From the NCBI GenBank assembly GCA_023935145.1, contig CM043698.1, positions 21,393,001-21,457,000 of the forward strand: a DNA stretch of 64,000 nt, in the 5' to 3' direction. Below the pieces are notes generated by a model, which was not told the DNA's origin, ran no database searches, and saw nothing but the letters and a program-made list of their open reading frames with translations. Each line of letters starts with the position of its first letter. Within the stretch, counting starts at the first letter, position 1. Made by a program: the position numbers and the translations under genes. This document shows positions 1-12,070 of this stretch, in pieces. Source of the DNA: Bretschneidera sinensis. Lineage: Eukaryota; Streptophyta; Magnoliopsida; Brassicales; Akaniaceae.

Positions 1-1
1 G

Positions 2-881
2 TGTAAAGCTCCTAGTAAGATGAGTGATTGACGTCAAAAAGCTTGCGAAACAAAGATTTTTTTTTAAAAAAAGTTCGATGGGCGACATTGAGACAAGTAG
101 GGTAACTCGAGGGCTCGAGGCTATGAGCTCGAGGGAACCTTCAATACCTCGACCTCAAGCATAATAGATGAGTCATAACTATCAATTCGAGTATTCAGGG
201 ATCCACGACAATCCAAAAGTCGTGCATTTAACTTAGTAAAGTAAAATTAGTCACGATTAAATACGACACATGTAGTGAAGTTAAAGATTTTGACATATGA
301 CACATTCAATGCATTTAATCAAGAGTACGCGAGTAAGTGGAAACGTGGGAGACTCTTGGAAATTATAAACACAATTATCTAAGCCTAAAACAATATAAAT
401 AACAACATAATCAATCATAAGACACACACAGATAGTCATCCAGCAAAATTATTATCTTTTCTGCATCTAATTTTCTTTACTTCTAAATAGAACTAGTTGT
501 AGTTGTAATTGTAGCAGTAATTTCCCTTCTTCACCCATTTTTCTGTCTCGAAGTTGATCCAAGCTAGGGCTGCATTGAAGGTTTAGCCTACATTACAAAA
601 ACCTCGAAAAGTTTGTACTTGATACTTTGAGATTTTAACCTTGTAAGCCCTTTTTGTATCAGAGTAGCTCTAAATATCAATACATTAAGTTTGTTGTTAC
701 TGCACAATTATTATTTATTTCGTTTATTAACTGTTAGATTAAATTCATTTCCTTGAATTTATAACGACATATCGTAAAATTCTCTTAATTGAGGCAATAC
801 CGAATCTATCTAGAGAAGTATTGTTCCAATCGAGTCTACCTCAATCTTAATTTACGCATAAATTAAATCTTACACCAACAG
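2..881 (+). mobile_element. LTR-like sequence (solo or truncated LTR), probable Ty3/gypsy
   Basis: The segment begins TGTAAAG just inside the window and ends ACACCAACA followed by GTTTGG, an end seen in plant gypsy-type LTRs. It has LTR-like content: a TATA-like AATATAAATAA near 390-400, a stress-type purine-rich mid part, and a T-rich polyadenylation-like tail. No primer-binding site or gag follows in a recognisable form, so this is either a solo LTR or the end of an element that starts outside the window. Only one base lies to the left, so a target duplication cannot be tested. Confidence 0.4.
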
Positions 882-1212
882 TTTGGTCTTGCAGCATTCA
901 GGGTCCTTTTCTGCCGCATGCTATGGTGCTCTCAAAGATATTCTCCTACAGGCTTGTCGTTTCCAGGTCTTGCATGTGAGTGTCTGGACTCCGCACAAGT
1001 TTCTGGTTCTCCTCCTTCAAAACTATGGTGGCAGCGGTCTCCCAAAGGATATGAGATTGGATTTTCTTCACTTAGTGGAAATCTCATCTGAATTGTATCC
1101 CCAACATATCATCAGGCTCGGAATGCTGCCAGAAATGGTCTTCGACAACAAGCAACAGCTGATATTATTATTTGTTCTATATTTCTTGTCCCCTCGTAAG
1201 AAAAAGGTTTAG
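882..1212 (+). other. Unassigned open stretch next to the LTR end
   Basis: A 109-codon open frame (starting with GTG, not ATG) runs directly out of the LTR end, and a second frame is nearly open over the same bases. The composition is less AT-rich than the surroundings, as in coding or former coding DNA. I do not recognise the protein in any frame. It may be a relic of retrotransposon internal sequence or a captured exon, and there is no promoter or start context for a real gene. Confidence 0.2.
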
Positions 1213-2549
1213 ATTGCTTTGACGTACATAATTTTAGGGTTTGTATCAAAGCAATAGGAACTTGGAATCTTCATATAGAAATGATGACCAATGATCAAAT
1301 GACACTCGAGTAAGAGTAACATATCTTAAACCACTCTATAATTTTTTATATAACTTTATTTTGTAAAAGAGATAGTTGGATTTAATCTTCTATTTATATA
1401 TATCATGCAAGCCAAAGTTTACATCAATCAAATATTTATTAATGTTTCATCAATATTTCTAAATTTGGACAAAATTAAAAAGTTCAATCTAAGGAGCTAC
1501 ACAGATGAAACATTTATAAATATCTAATGGATGTATAATTTAGCGTATATAATAACATATAAATAAAAGATCTAATCCAACGATAGATTTAATCAAAAAG
1601 TAAATGAACAAAATTAAGTAAATGAAAAAAAATTACAAGATGATATAAAACGTCGTTATTCTTGATATCAATGGCCCCTTGCTCATAATATAAAAATTAG
1701 GAAACTTAAGAAAGAAATACGTAACTAATACTATAAAAATTCTCATAGGTAGTTTAAGAATGCACTGCACTACTGACATCCTTCAATGGTTACTAATAAC
1801 TCCTTCTCAGTTGAAGTTTTTTTTAATGTTCTTATCAAAATGGTTTCTAGCTGAGTTCAACAATTCTGTGGTAATTTTCGAATTTAACCGCGCAAGTCAG
1901 GAAATCAGTCACATAAATAATTCCCACAAGACAAATGTGCATGTATTTACGCAGTGTTAAGTGCCTGAAGGAAGCAGCAAATCATTATTGCCTCCGGTGT
2001 TTTTTGGCCAGGATTATTGCCTCCAGTTGAGCCACTATTTCAGTTGGAACATGAATCTAAGCACATAAACAGATTTTAAATTTTAAAACAGTAGCTTAGC
2101 CACAATAGGGATATAACCAACAATAACATCATGATACAATCACAAACATGCAACAGGGGAAGAAAAATATGTAAGAAAAGACAATCAATGAAGAAGAGAA
2201 ATTTTATCTGGTTCATCTAGAACGATGAAACTGAACTTTTACAATATTACTTAGGAAAAAGTACACAATTAATTTTAAAGCAATTATCGCATATTTATAT
2301 GCAGATATACAGTTCAAATATGAGTTGGATTAATATCTATAAACAAATGCATTTATCCTACTGAGAAGCTGAAGTTTTTACTGGTATGACAATGATATAC
2401 CAAACTATTATTCCCTTTACCTATGTAACTATACACAAACTTGTGACTAATCCAAAGAATGAGCAACTGGCTACCTGAACAGATGCAAGAAAACGTATCA
2501 AGGATCAATATTCACGTGGAGAATGTTGTATTGAAGATCTCTTCAGCTT
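1213..2549. other. AT-rich intergenic spacer / 3' flank of the GC1 gene
   Basis: No open frame resembling a known family was found on either strand. The part nearest 2550 probably contains the 3' UTR of the minus-strand GC1 gene. Nothing else is supported. Confidence 0.5.
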
Positions 2550-5500
2550 CTAGCCCTTCTCCAAAGATATCTGCATGCGGATATCAACGCCCATAGAGTT
2601 ATAATTAGCAAAAGTGTAGATAATTTCCTGAAAATACAAATTTTCCTCATTCCTAATATAGTGCATCTCTTACAACTAACTTCAAGATTAAGTGGATTTG
2701 AGCTATTGATCCCCTATTTCTTTTTATTGAGAACCATCGATTGGGTTTCATCAACATAATTTAGATATTTCTTTATTCATCCCATAGCAATTATAGGGGT
2801 AATGGGGTTTATCCACTAAATTGTATTATGAGCAGTAACAAAACACTGTTGAAAGTTCGAAAAACGGAACCGTTACTTTTTATACAGTTAAAGGGTTGCA
2901 ATACTGAGTCTGATGACATACTAAAAATATCGCAGACAAAACATCTACAACTACAATCAATTATGATACAGAAATTCGGCATTCTGATGTAAGTCACAAG
3001 AAAAAGAAGAAAAAAAAAGGTTCGGTGAAGATGAGCTAAATTACCAGGAGGAGATCTTCATCAGTACCAAAGGACTTGCGTGCTTCTTCTAGGCACTTTG
3101 ATGAGACCCTATCAGGTTTCCTGCACAAGTTTTCCCCCGGTTTATGCTTCTACGACAATGTGTTTCCAAAACTAATTTGCACAGATCATAAATCACTTCT
3201 TAAGAAAATATTTGACATCTCAGGAAAAAAAAAACTATTTGAATTTTCACCCGAGCCAACTAGTGCAAATACTTGCGGGGGTCGAAAATGTTACCAAGGC
3301 AAATCAAATCTGGTTAAAATGATCACACCCATCTGGTTTAACTTCTTTGCTACAATCAGCCATATTACCAGCAAAATGCACGTGGAAAGTTTCCATCACA
3401 TATAGATAGCTATGAAACAGGAATGGGAATGGCAATCCCCACTCGCCCCGGTCGGGGTAATTTTTATTTTACTTTTTTTTTCTGAAACCAGGGGATGGGG
3501 CAGATGCAGAGCAAATTTTTTCACCCGCATCGGGGGCGGGGTGGGGGCGATTTTAGCATGTTCCTGCCCGCCCTGAAATTGAAATATCATTTCTGCCCCG
3601 ATTTATTTTAGTATTTGCATAAGTATATACAGTAATAAAATTTAGGGTTTTTACTCTTTCAATCACAGCCGCCCCCTTTATCTTCCGATCTCTCTCTCTT
3701 TTCTCTCTATATGCAGGCTGCCTTTTTGCTGTGCTGCGGATCACGGTGCTGCTGTGATGCGTGCAGCAGGTCGCCGCCCTCTGTGCTGTGTATAGGTGGG
3801 CAGGATAGTGCGTGGGAAAGGTTTACATTGCCTCTGCATCGGGTCAGATATGGATTCAAAATTTAGTATTTTAGCCCCCAATGCGAGGTGGGGGCAAATT
3901 AGGGTCTATCCGCCCCATTTCCGTCCCTAAATAAGAAGATATTGTGATCTCCACTCAAGTCATCTTAGAAAACAAAACCATTTGCACCTTCACAAACTAA
4001 TATTGTTAAGCATGCATAAGGAAAGTTTCCCTCACATATAAGAAGGCAAAAGTTTAGACTCTTGCAACAACATTGAAGCAACGCATCTTCCGCCGTTGAA
4101 CCTATACATGTATACTACTGCAGTGCTGTGTAAATCTGGCATCTATGACTTAATAGGGTCTGGTATCACCCTTATTTTGAAGAAAGAAAAATCCCCCTAA
4201 CATGATAAGGAATAGTGCCATGATCAGCCATTTATTTCGCAATACCTTAATGGAACTACAAGGTTCTTAATGGCCAATAATTAAGAAACTCTTATATATG
4301 ACTAGCTATAAGATGGATGAAACAGAAAGAGAACAAAACATGTTGAGAACAGAAATATTTTTTTTTAGTTCAACCAAGGAACAGGGTGACAGCTATACAA
4401 AAAGCATGGGCAAATTATACAAAAGAGAAACGATAATAGACAGTACTATAGAAGGATGGAGAAAATGTAATCTAAATAAGGTGATTCTTAGTGAACTAAT
4501 CTCCTAAACTAAGTTATGTGTCATTTGAAGAATGACCGAGTTCATTGGATGTAATTCAATAAATCATTCATGATAACATGTCGAGAACAGAAGGAGAACA
4601 AAACACGTCGAGAACATAAATAAATTTTCCTTGGTTCAGCCAAGGAAAAAGGTGACAGAAATACAAGAAGCATGAGCAAATTATGCAAAAGAGAGCCCAT
4701 AATAGACAGAAGTAGTATAGAAGGATGGAGAAAACGTAACCTAAATAAGGTAATTCATAGTGACCTAATCCTTGATGTAGGACAGATTTGCAAAGCCTTC
4801 TCAAATTAGAGAAATTAGGGTTATGGTTTGAGAGAATTGAGAATAATTGTAATTATGGTTTAGAATTGGGACACATCCGATTATTTTAGCAAATAATAAA
4901 GAAAATAAGAAAAGACAGAGAAGTAAGAGATAGCTGCCCTCCTGTCACAGGTAGGGTTTCCTAAGCATCACACTTAGGGTTCCAAAGCATCACACCTACT
5001 GTTAAGGTTGCATCCAAGGTTATAGATACCGTATCAGACTAGGTACCGTTTTTCTTATTTGTACAGTATATACTGGTACCGGTCTATCTCGGGATACCGT
5101 CTTGGATTTGACGGCATTTTATAATAAATATCTGTTTATTTTTGTTGGAAATTTAACACCATTATTTTTACACATGCAATTTAACATCATATGTAACTAG
5201 TTAGTATACATGTAAAACATGGAAGACAAAATAATTATACACTCAAAATACCAAAAGAAAAAATAATTACAGACTCAAAATATCCTCCTACTTTAAGAAA
5301 CAAAGCTGCACCCCTTAGGCCTCCCTTTGACCGTTTAGACACTATTCGCCAGAAAGGAAGGAAAACAGAACATAAATTAAATACAGATTCTAAACCTAAC
5401 TAAATACATTTTGTGTTTTCTTTTTCCTTTTGTACAGAGGTTTAGTGGGAACCACCAAGATCCCAAACCCGCTCTGATACTATGTTGAGATTATATATTT

Positions 5501-8500
5501 AAGGTTTAGACTGTGAGTTAAGAGGAAGAGAGACAGAGAGTAGAGAGAGGGTGGCTGGAGAACACAATGGCTTACTACTAACCCTAATATATAGATAACA
5601 CAATAGTGTGCAATTACAAAGATACCCCTTAACCATAATACCCTAACAGATTTAATGCTTTTGGCATGTATCTTGTATCTAGACTTCTATAGCGTCTTAT
5701 AATTGGTATAGGAGGCCCATTGCCAAGTTTGAAAAGTCTCAAACTTATTCATGCGGATGGTTAACAGAGCAAAAACTATAACTTAATATAACCCTTCTTA
5801 ATATAATTTTCTTGGCATTAATGATCTTATAACTTACATTGCCATCTTGTTCAAAGTAATTAATTTATTTGCATGTTGTGTATGCTTTGACAGAATAATC
5901 CATAAAAGTTTAAAGCATTCTTGATGTCAAAGTAATTCGCAGAGTTTCTCACACTGATTTAGGTAAAAGGCAATTAATGAATATTAATATTGATGACCAA
6001 AAGACATTGATAAAGATGAGAATTTTCATCACAACGAATGCAATGAAAAGCTTTTCAGAATGAGAAAGAAACCAAAGAAAATACCTAGAACTGGCAGGAT
6101 CTCTAATCTCAAACTCATCTGCATCAGCATCGTAGCCGCATATAACAACATAATGACCTAAAAAGGGCATGGTATCCAGTCAATAATGAATTAAACTGCA
6201 GTATGCATGAATAAGTCAAAGAAACAAACAAACATGATGACATATACTAGAAAAATGTGACAAGCATAAATAATTGACCAAGACACAAAGAAACATATAT
6301 TAAGGAGGAAATGATTACTAACATATATCATATCCCAGAATCAAGATTCAATAGTCTGTAACTAAATTATAGTTGAAGATTTAAAAACATTAGGAAATAT
6401 GTATAATTATGCCAAGCAGGTTTTTGCTCAAGGATAGGAAGCACTCAAGTGAAATATACCAAAGTCAGTCAATTCAAGCACCCCACTACATTTGGTAATA
6501 TAAATCTCCATTATTAAAAAATTATAAATACAAGGTAAATTTGAAGTCAAAAAGAAAAAGGCAATAAAGCATGCCTACAGTGTAAGCTTTTGGATGCAGC
6601 AAACTGTCTCACAAGACATAAAAAAAATCCCCCCCAACAAAATGCAGCACTCAAAGGGTTACCAAAGTCATTTGAAGTGAGTAGTTTGTTCAAAACATTG
6701 TTTTCGTGATGACAAGAGGAAATTAAGCACCAGAGCAATCCATGATGCCCTAGGATGTTTATTTTTCGCAGCAACTTATTCAGAAACTCTACTTCCATTT
6801 TGTATCTAAAAACCACATTAAAAAGAGTGTCACTTCTCACCAGTGTAGCCTGAGTTGCTGCCATGAAATCCAGAGACAATAACATCCTCCAGCCAAGACT
6901 TACTGCGACACCAAAGTTTGGCACAAGCATTAAACACTAGGCCAATATTAGCATATATTAACGATTCTTGTGCAAGGAGTGAAGCTTCAAGTTTATGTGC
7001 TTCCAAATACAGATGCAAAAGCAAATGTGCACGAAGAGGAAATATGATGGGATAGTTTTGGGCTTTTGGCCAAATGACATGCTAACACTCTGGGGAAGAA
7101 ATAATGAAATATATATATTTTATGAGGTTTCCAAAATTAAAAAAAATGGGGAAAAAATTTATCAATCAAAAAAGGAAAAATGAAAAAACAGACATGGGTG
7201 AGATAACTAAACTGCAACAGTTGAAGAATAAAGTTTCTCGTAAAAGCAGAAGAAGAGATAAAACTTACAAACTATCTATACCTCAATTTGTACTGGTCAA
7301 CTAGGGCAATGGCGATATAGTTCCCTGACAAAATAAAGCGAGAAATTTCTTCTGCACTGATTGACCTGCACTGTAGAGAGAAGGAGGCCCATTTACTTAT
7401 CCCACAATAATAGTTAAATTACACATGAAACCAAAAGAGAACACTTAAATTATGTGCAAATGGATAAGAGAACATTACCATGTTTTATGTCCGTCTTTAG
7501 AACTTTTCCAACTATTTTGGCACAAGGCCCACATTTTTCAACCCTCTTAAGAATAAATTGGTCTGAACACTAATTATTTCAAGTAAACAACAAAAGAGAG
7601 AGAGAGAGAGAGAAACATTATAATGAATTTGATGAAAGAAAATTGGGTTTACTTTAATTGCATGCATAAGATGTTACATTCAATGTTTAAATATCTCTGA
7701 TGAGTGTCCCATTTCATAACATTATAATGAATATGATAAAAGAAAATCGGGTTTACTTTAACTGCATGCATAAGATATTACATTCAATGTTTAAATCTCC
7801 AATGACTGTCTCATTTCATATATTTTTCTTTCTAAAGAAAAAAATTGTAGCAATTAAGTTTAGGAAAGGAAAAACGTCTTCAATCTATATAAAAAATGCA
7901 TGCACAGTAAAAAGAAATCCATATTTGAACCAATGGATTATACCTGTATGTTAATTCCAGCTTCCAGTGCTTTTTGGAATAGCATATCCACTCGCACCAG
8001 ATCAGTAGGCAATTGCTCCTGCAAAATATTCATACTGGACCTTTATGAGTAACTAAAATGAAAATAAGCATCGTTGCATCATTGCATGAGAACAAGTAAC
8101 AAAGTCTATGTACATGAAGCATGAAACCGCCGGGGTGGGGGTTGGATAAAACATATATTTCCCTTCCAGAGGCCAAACACTGATGACAGAAGTAGCACAG
8201 ACATACACAAACACACCAACGCATGTATGTATGAAAGTATGGTTCACCACTCATGTCAGAGTACGTTCCACTCTAAAACTGGAAAGCAAATTATGATGGA
8301 TTTTATCATGGAAGTCAACTGGAATAGGATAGAAGGAATCTGCAACACAAAGCAAGGATTTGATGATGATGCTTGCCAAGTCCCAGAATTTAACCAACAA
8401 GATTGAAGTATATCTATCCTGTGATAAAGAAGATAAACATGTGCTCATATGGATTACTGTTACTCCCTTAATGTCGCAGAGGCGCAAATGGCAACATGCG

Positions 8501-11110
8501 GTGGGGCCTTGCACTCATGTTAGCCACAAGCATGAGGAAGGAATGCCCAAATGCACAAGGTAAACAGATCCAGGCTAAGTGTTGGAGCCAGGATGCGCAA
8601 GGCAAACATGCGGTGGAGCCTTGCACCCATGTTAGCCATGGTATCGTAGGTAATTACCTAAGAAAGAGGTTAATTGATTCATGCTAAGTGTAGGCCGGGA
8701 TGAAGCAAACAGTGGGTTATGTTCATAGACAGTGGGTTTGTGTGGTGAACAAGGATGTTGGACACAAGATGTGCGGGTTGTGAACATGACAGTGGGCTTG
8801 TGTGGCGAACAGTGAAGTTGGGCACAAAGCATGCGAGCTGTGTGCTGACATTGGGCCACAGGAAAGCACTTAAGATGGGCTTGGATTATATAAACAAGCC
8901 ATCAAAAGGGAGCTTTTGAGGCGGGCTTGTTATAGGCAAAAGGGATTTTGGGAGCGAGCCTAGTGGAAAAGATCTGATGCATGGAAGATCTGAACCCTAT
9001 CAAGTTAACAGATATGGGCTAGCATTGGCGCAGCCAAGCAGCCAAGAAGACCCACTTACCGGACCAAAACAGTTAGCGGGCTAAGCAAAGCTGGACCAAG
9101 ACAGGTAGCGGGCTGAGCTAAACAGACCATGCACAAACGGGCTGGCATTGCAGGATGCAAGTGGCCCACGTTGATGACCCAGTCTGGTGTGCAAATTGAC
9201 TAAGTCAATTAACATGTGCAAAAGTGGATAACTATTAGTGGGTGGTTACTTGATGAGTGGATAAGATCAAGGACCATGATTAGATAGTGCTCCAAAAACC
9301 TAGCAGGTGGGGGTGTCACCTGGTGGCTATAAATAGCCAAGGCATTTCATTCATTTGATGAAAACAGAGATAGGGAAGAGAGTTCAGCAAGTGAGAGCTA
9401 AGAGTGCTAGAGAGAGAAAAACACTTCTAGAGAGAGAAGGTGTTTGAATAGCACTTTGCTTTGTAAGCCTTTGGCTAATTCTTTGTACATTGTGTGAGTA
9501 GCAATAAAACAAAGAAAGGGCAGTTGCCCATAAACACTTGTGTGCACTTGTGCTTTGTGGGTGTGTTGGGTTGACTGGCTAGTTTCAGGGAAGCTAGCGC
9601 TATCACATGGCAGAAAATTCGGTGTCGAAGTAGGCCCTTGTGACAATTACCCTGATAGTAATGTCTAACATTTAAAGGAAGTAATGAACCAATTTGAGGA
9701 TAGTTAAGAAACATGTCTAAACATCTACTGTTTCATCAACAGTAAATTCTCTCACATGCATTCCCAAGAAGAAGAGGGGGGGGGGACATTTCATGTATAA
9801 TTGTCATACATTAGAAAATGGCGAGATCTCCTGGATATATATCTAAATAAGGCATAAATGCCATAGATGTAACTCTCTACACGAGCTCACTCCAAATCTC
9901 TAATCGAACTGCAAGTTTGCTCTAAATTGACATCCTCGAACATACTGATAGTGTCATACAAATAACTTCATATAACAAAACTCTCAAACAAGCATTTGGG
10001 CCAATATTTCCACTTGTGACAGAAAATCACCTTGTAAAATGTCTCAACAGAGTAATTTGGGTTTGCTCCAAATGTTATTGTGAAATAGGAAAACCTAACA
10101 GAAAACTTCTGCAGTATATATGCCAGATCAACCGTCCAAATGCTGTATACAAGATGTCAGGAATGAGATTAATTAAAATCCTGTTACAACAGCTTGTATA
10201 AATGTAAGCAAATGCATGTTGTTTATGCCTAAATGCAGCTGTCAATAAAAATAAAGTAGCGGCTTATGAGCTATCCCAGACCTATGTAAGCATATGAACA
10301 ATTCTGATATTCACATCAAGATCAGCGATTATGCCTAAAGGCCGTACAAGTGCCAAAAGCAGCATCCAGTTTTCTTGACTAGAATGAGTCAAGGAGGGAA
10401 GTTATACCTATTACCACTAGTTTATGTAATGCCAAAATCTTCTCTTTTTCTTTTTAACAAACTTTCTTGTAGTATGATTACTCAGGATCTTCTGCAGTAA
10501 GTCCAATTTTTTTGACAATAACACATTTTATAATCACCTTCCAAAGTCAACATAATCTCTTATTTTCATTAATCAATATAGAAGAACCAGGTTTCGAAAA
10601 CTAATAATATAGGAGCAGATTAAGTTCTGACTTTGATAGGAAGGCCAAACCTAGTTGTGCAGCAGAGCTCAGCCAACTCCTGGCTATTGCAGCTATTGAT
10701 GCCAATTGTTCTCAAAACCATCAAAACGCAAGCAATGCCACAATCCCAAGAGAATAGCTGGTTTATGTGTGGGACCTATAAGCAGAAAAACAAACTCAAT
10801 GAATAGAAATAGTGGAAGACGAAATACAAACAAATATAGATGTAATCTTATTTAGTTTTTTCTATCATTGTCAGATTGTTAATAGGCCAACTTTAGAACT
10901 GCAATAAGAGGCAACATCAAAAAATTATCGTATGCTCACTTCAACAAAGCATGAGTGGGGCAATTCTGCACCCTGAGAATTCCTGTTACTTGATGACTGG
11001 TCACACGGGCAGCATTCTTCCACATTTGCACGATCTGCATCTGAGCCATGCGCTTCATATTCTTCTTCTGTTTTAAGAATCTTGCTCAACAGAAAATATA
11101 AAGGCCACAT
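2550..11110 (-). CDS. GC1: Guanylyl cyclase 1-type protein (GUCD1 family), 9 coding exons, 267 aa
   Basis: Minus-strand coding exons are 11110-10940, 10775-10651, 10142-10031, 8018-7944, 7370-7282, 6902-6841, 6157-6085, 3120-3045 and 2570-2550. All introns are GT-AG and all phases agree. The protein starts MWPLYFLLSKIL, as in Arabidopsis GC1. It then carries the family core: VPHINQLFSWDCG (58-70), VLMVLRTIGI, SIWTVDLAY, FGANPNYSVETFY, SWLEDVIVSGFHG, GHYVVICGYD (212-221), RDPASS (230-235), CLEEARKSFGTDEDLLLISLE. Known: plant GC1 has been reported to make cGMP in vitro, and the family (Guanylate_cyc_2) belongs to the papain-like/C39 fold group. Here Cys69, His213 and Asp231 sit where that fold keeps its triad. 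The length is close to the family norm (about 270). Introns are very long (up to 3 kb) and full of repeats. The last coding exon is only 21 nt. Boundaries were derived by eye. Confidence 0.93.
3412..3930. mobile_element. Degenerate hAT-like non-autonomous element in a GC1 intron
   Basis: A G/C-rich island in AT-rich intron DNA is bounded by imperfect inverted ends: CAGGAATGGGAATGGC at the left, and the complement of GCCCCATTTCCGTCCCTA at the right. The internal flanks are rich in GGGGCGG/CCCCGCC runs, a composition often seen next to the ends of plant hAT-type elements whose termini begin (T/C)AGGGATGG. The 8 bp on each side match only about 5 of 8, so the target duplication has decayed or the ends are slightly off. 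There is no transposase frame. Confidence 0.45.
4320..4773. repeat. Diverged direct duplication in a GC1 intron
   Basis: The segments 4320-4503 and 4587-4773 align along their length, sharing for example GGATGGAGAAAA and CTAAATAAGGT. The offset is about 267 bp and there are many substitutions. The duplication is old and local, and its function is unknown. Confidence 0.6.
5455..5690 (-). mobile_element. Retrotransposon LTR/PBS remnant in a GC1 intron
   Basis: CCGCTCTGATACTATGTTG at 5470-5488 is the complement of a tRNA-iMet primer-binding site of the TGGTATCAGAGC type. It is followed by LTR-like sequence with GA-rich repeats (GAAGAGAGACAGAGAG) and short ORF-free DNA. This suggests the LTR of a minus-strand copia/TRIM-type element of which only one end remains. 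Confidence 0.3.
7616..7815. repeat. 104 bp direct duplication in a GC1 intron
   Basis: The block around 7621 (TAATGAATTTGATGAAAG...) recurs at 7725 with an offset of 104 bp and only scattered changes. Both copies share GCATGCATAAGAT and ACATTCAATGTTTAAAT. The duplication is recent and local. Confidence 0.75.
8470..9665 (+). mobile_element. LTR-like retroelement insertion in a GC1 intron
   Basis: Between GC1 exons 3 and 4 lies about 1.2 kb with a base composition unlike the rest of the intron. It has internal near-repeats (GTGG(G/A)GCCTTGCAC(T/C)CATGTTAGCCA at 8500 and 8610; GTGGGCTTGTGTGG at 8730 and 8790), a TATA box CTATAAATAGCC near 9327, GA-rich leader-like sequence and a T/G-rich tail, as in an LTR. 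The 7-mer TAATGTC flanks it at 8469-8475 and 9659-9665, but the ends do not read TG...CA, so the exact borders are uncertain. Confidence 0.45.
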
Positions 11111-12070
11111 CAGTGACCAAATTAACTATTTAATGCCCTACAGCACCAAAATCCAGTCATATATACAGTCTGAGCAGTAATTTGCTCAATTAGCCTTGTC
11201 TGCAGTCCTCCGAAATCGTTCCGACCTGTTGCATTTTTTAACGTATAAACAAAAAGATTTCCAGCACAAACAATGAAAATGAAAGAAAAATCAGAATTCC
11301 AATAGTAGTGGTTCAAGGCTGTTTTTTTTTTATACAAGTTCAATGTTGTTGTAAGTCTATTAACAAAATATGCAATGATCAGTTGATCACTGATCTTGAA
11401 CGGGCGAGAATATTCTTGTAAGGGCAATGATAACATGCCAGACACCACCTTGACCCAAATTTGTAAGCCATGGTGTGCAGGGTCAAACCATATATACATA
11501 CATGTATCAATCTCTCACTTCTTTCATTATTTCTCCGATATGAAACTAAACACTCGCACTTTAATCTCAACATTGACGATATCCGCACACTGTATATTTG
11601 GATTTTGAATTACAAAAATGAAGAAATACAAGAGATTCAAATCTCAGCTAATTCAACAATCTCTTCACCCTAAAAAAAGAAAAAGAGAGAAGCAAAATCA
11701 TCCAAGGCACAAAAACATTATCTATTGATCGAAATTCAGCTAATATTAACGGAGATTCCAATGAAGAAACAGACACGAATTGAAATGAACCTAAATTCGT
11801 AACTGATGCTATATAGATCGTATAAATATATAATATGCGTACGTATTTATAGATAGAGATAAGAGAGAACAAAAATACCTTTGTCGAAGGCAAAAAGGAG
11901 AATATTGGGTTCGAGGACAGGGAAAAGGACGCTTGTCCAAGAAGCAGAGACGATTACCAGTACTATATTTTTTGTTATGTTGGTGATTACCATTCGGGCT
12001 CAAGACTCACAATTGGTCTTAAAATTGAAATCCACGAGAAAATATCGTGAGCTTTCCTTCTGATACGACA
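11111..12070 (-). promoter_or_regulatory. 5' region of the GC1 gene, with a probable 5'-UTR exon
   Basis: No further coding exon is needed upstream of the GC1 start. On the minus strand, a GACAAAG|GTATTT donor at about 11881 fits a non-coding first exon (about 11881-12000) spliced to an exon containing the ATG at 11110. The exact transcription start and the UTR acceptor cannot be fixed by eye. Confidence 0.3.

Noticed and set aside
3076..3405. 109-codon plus-strand frame overlapping GC1 exon 8
   Set aside because: It lies over the antisense of a GC1 exon and intron. No start context or family match.
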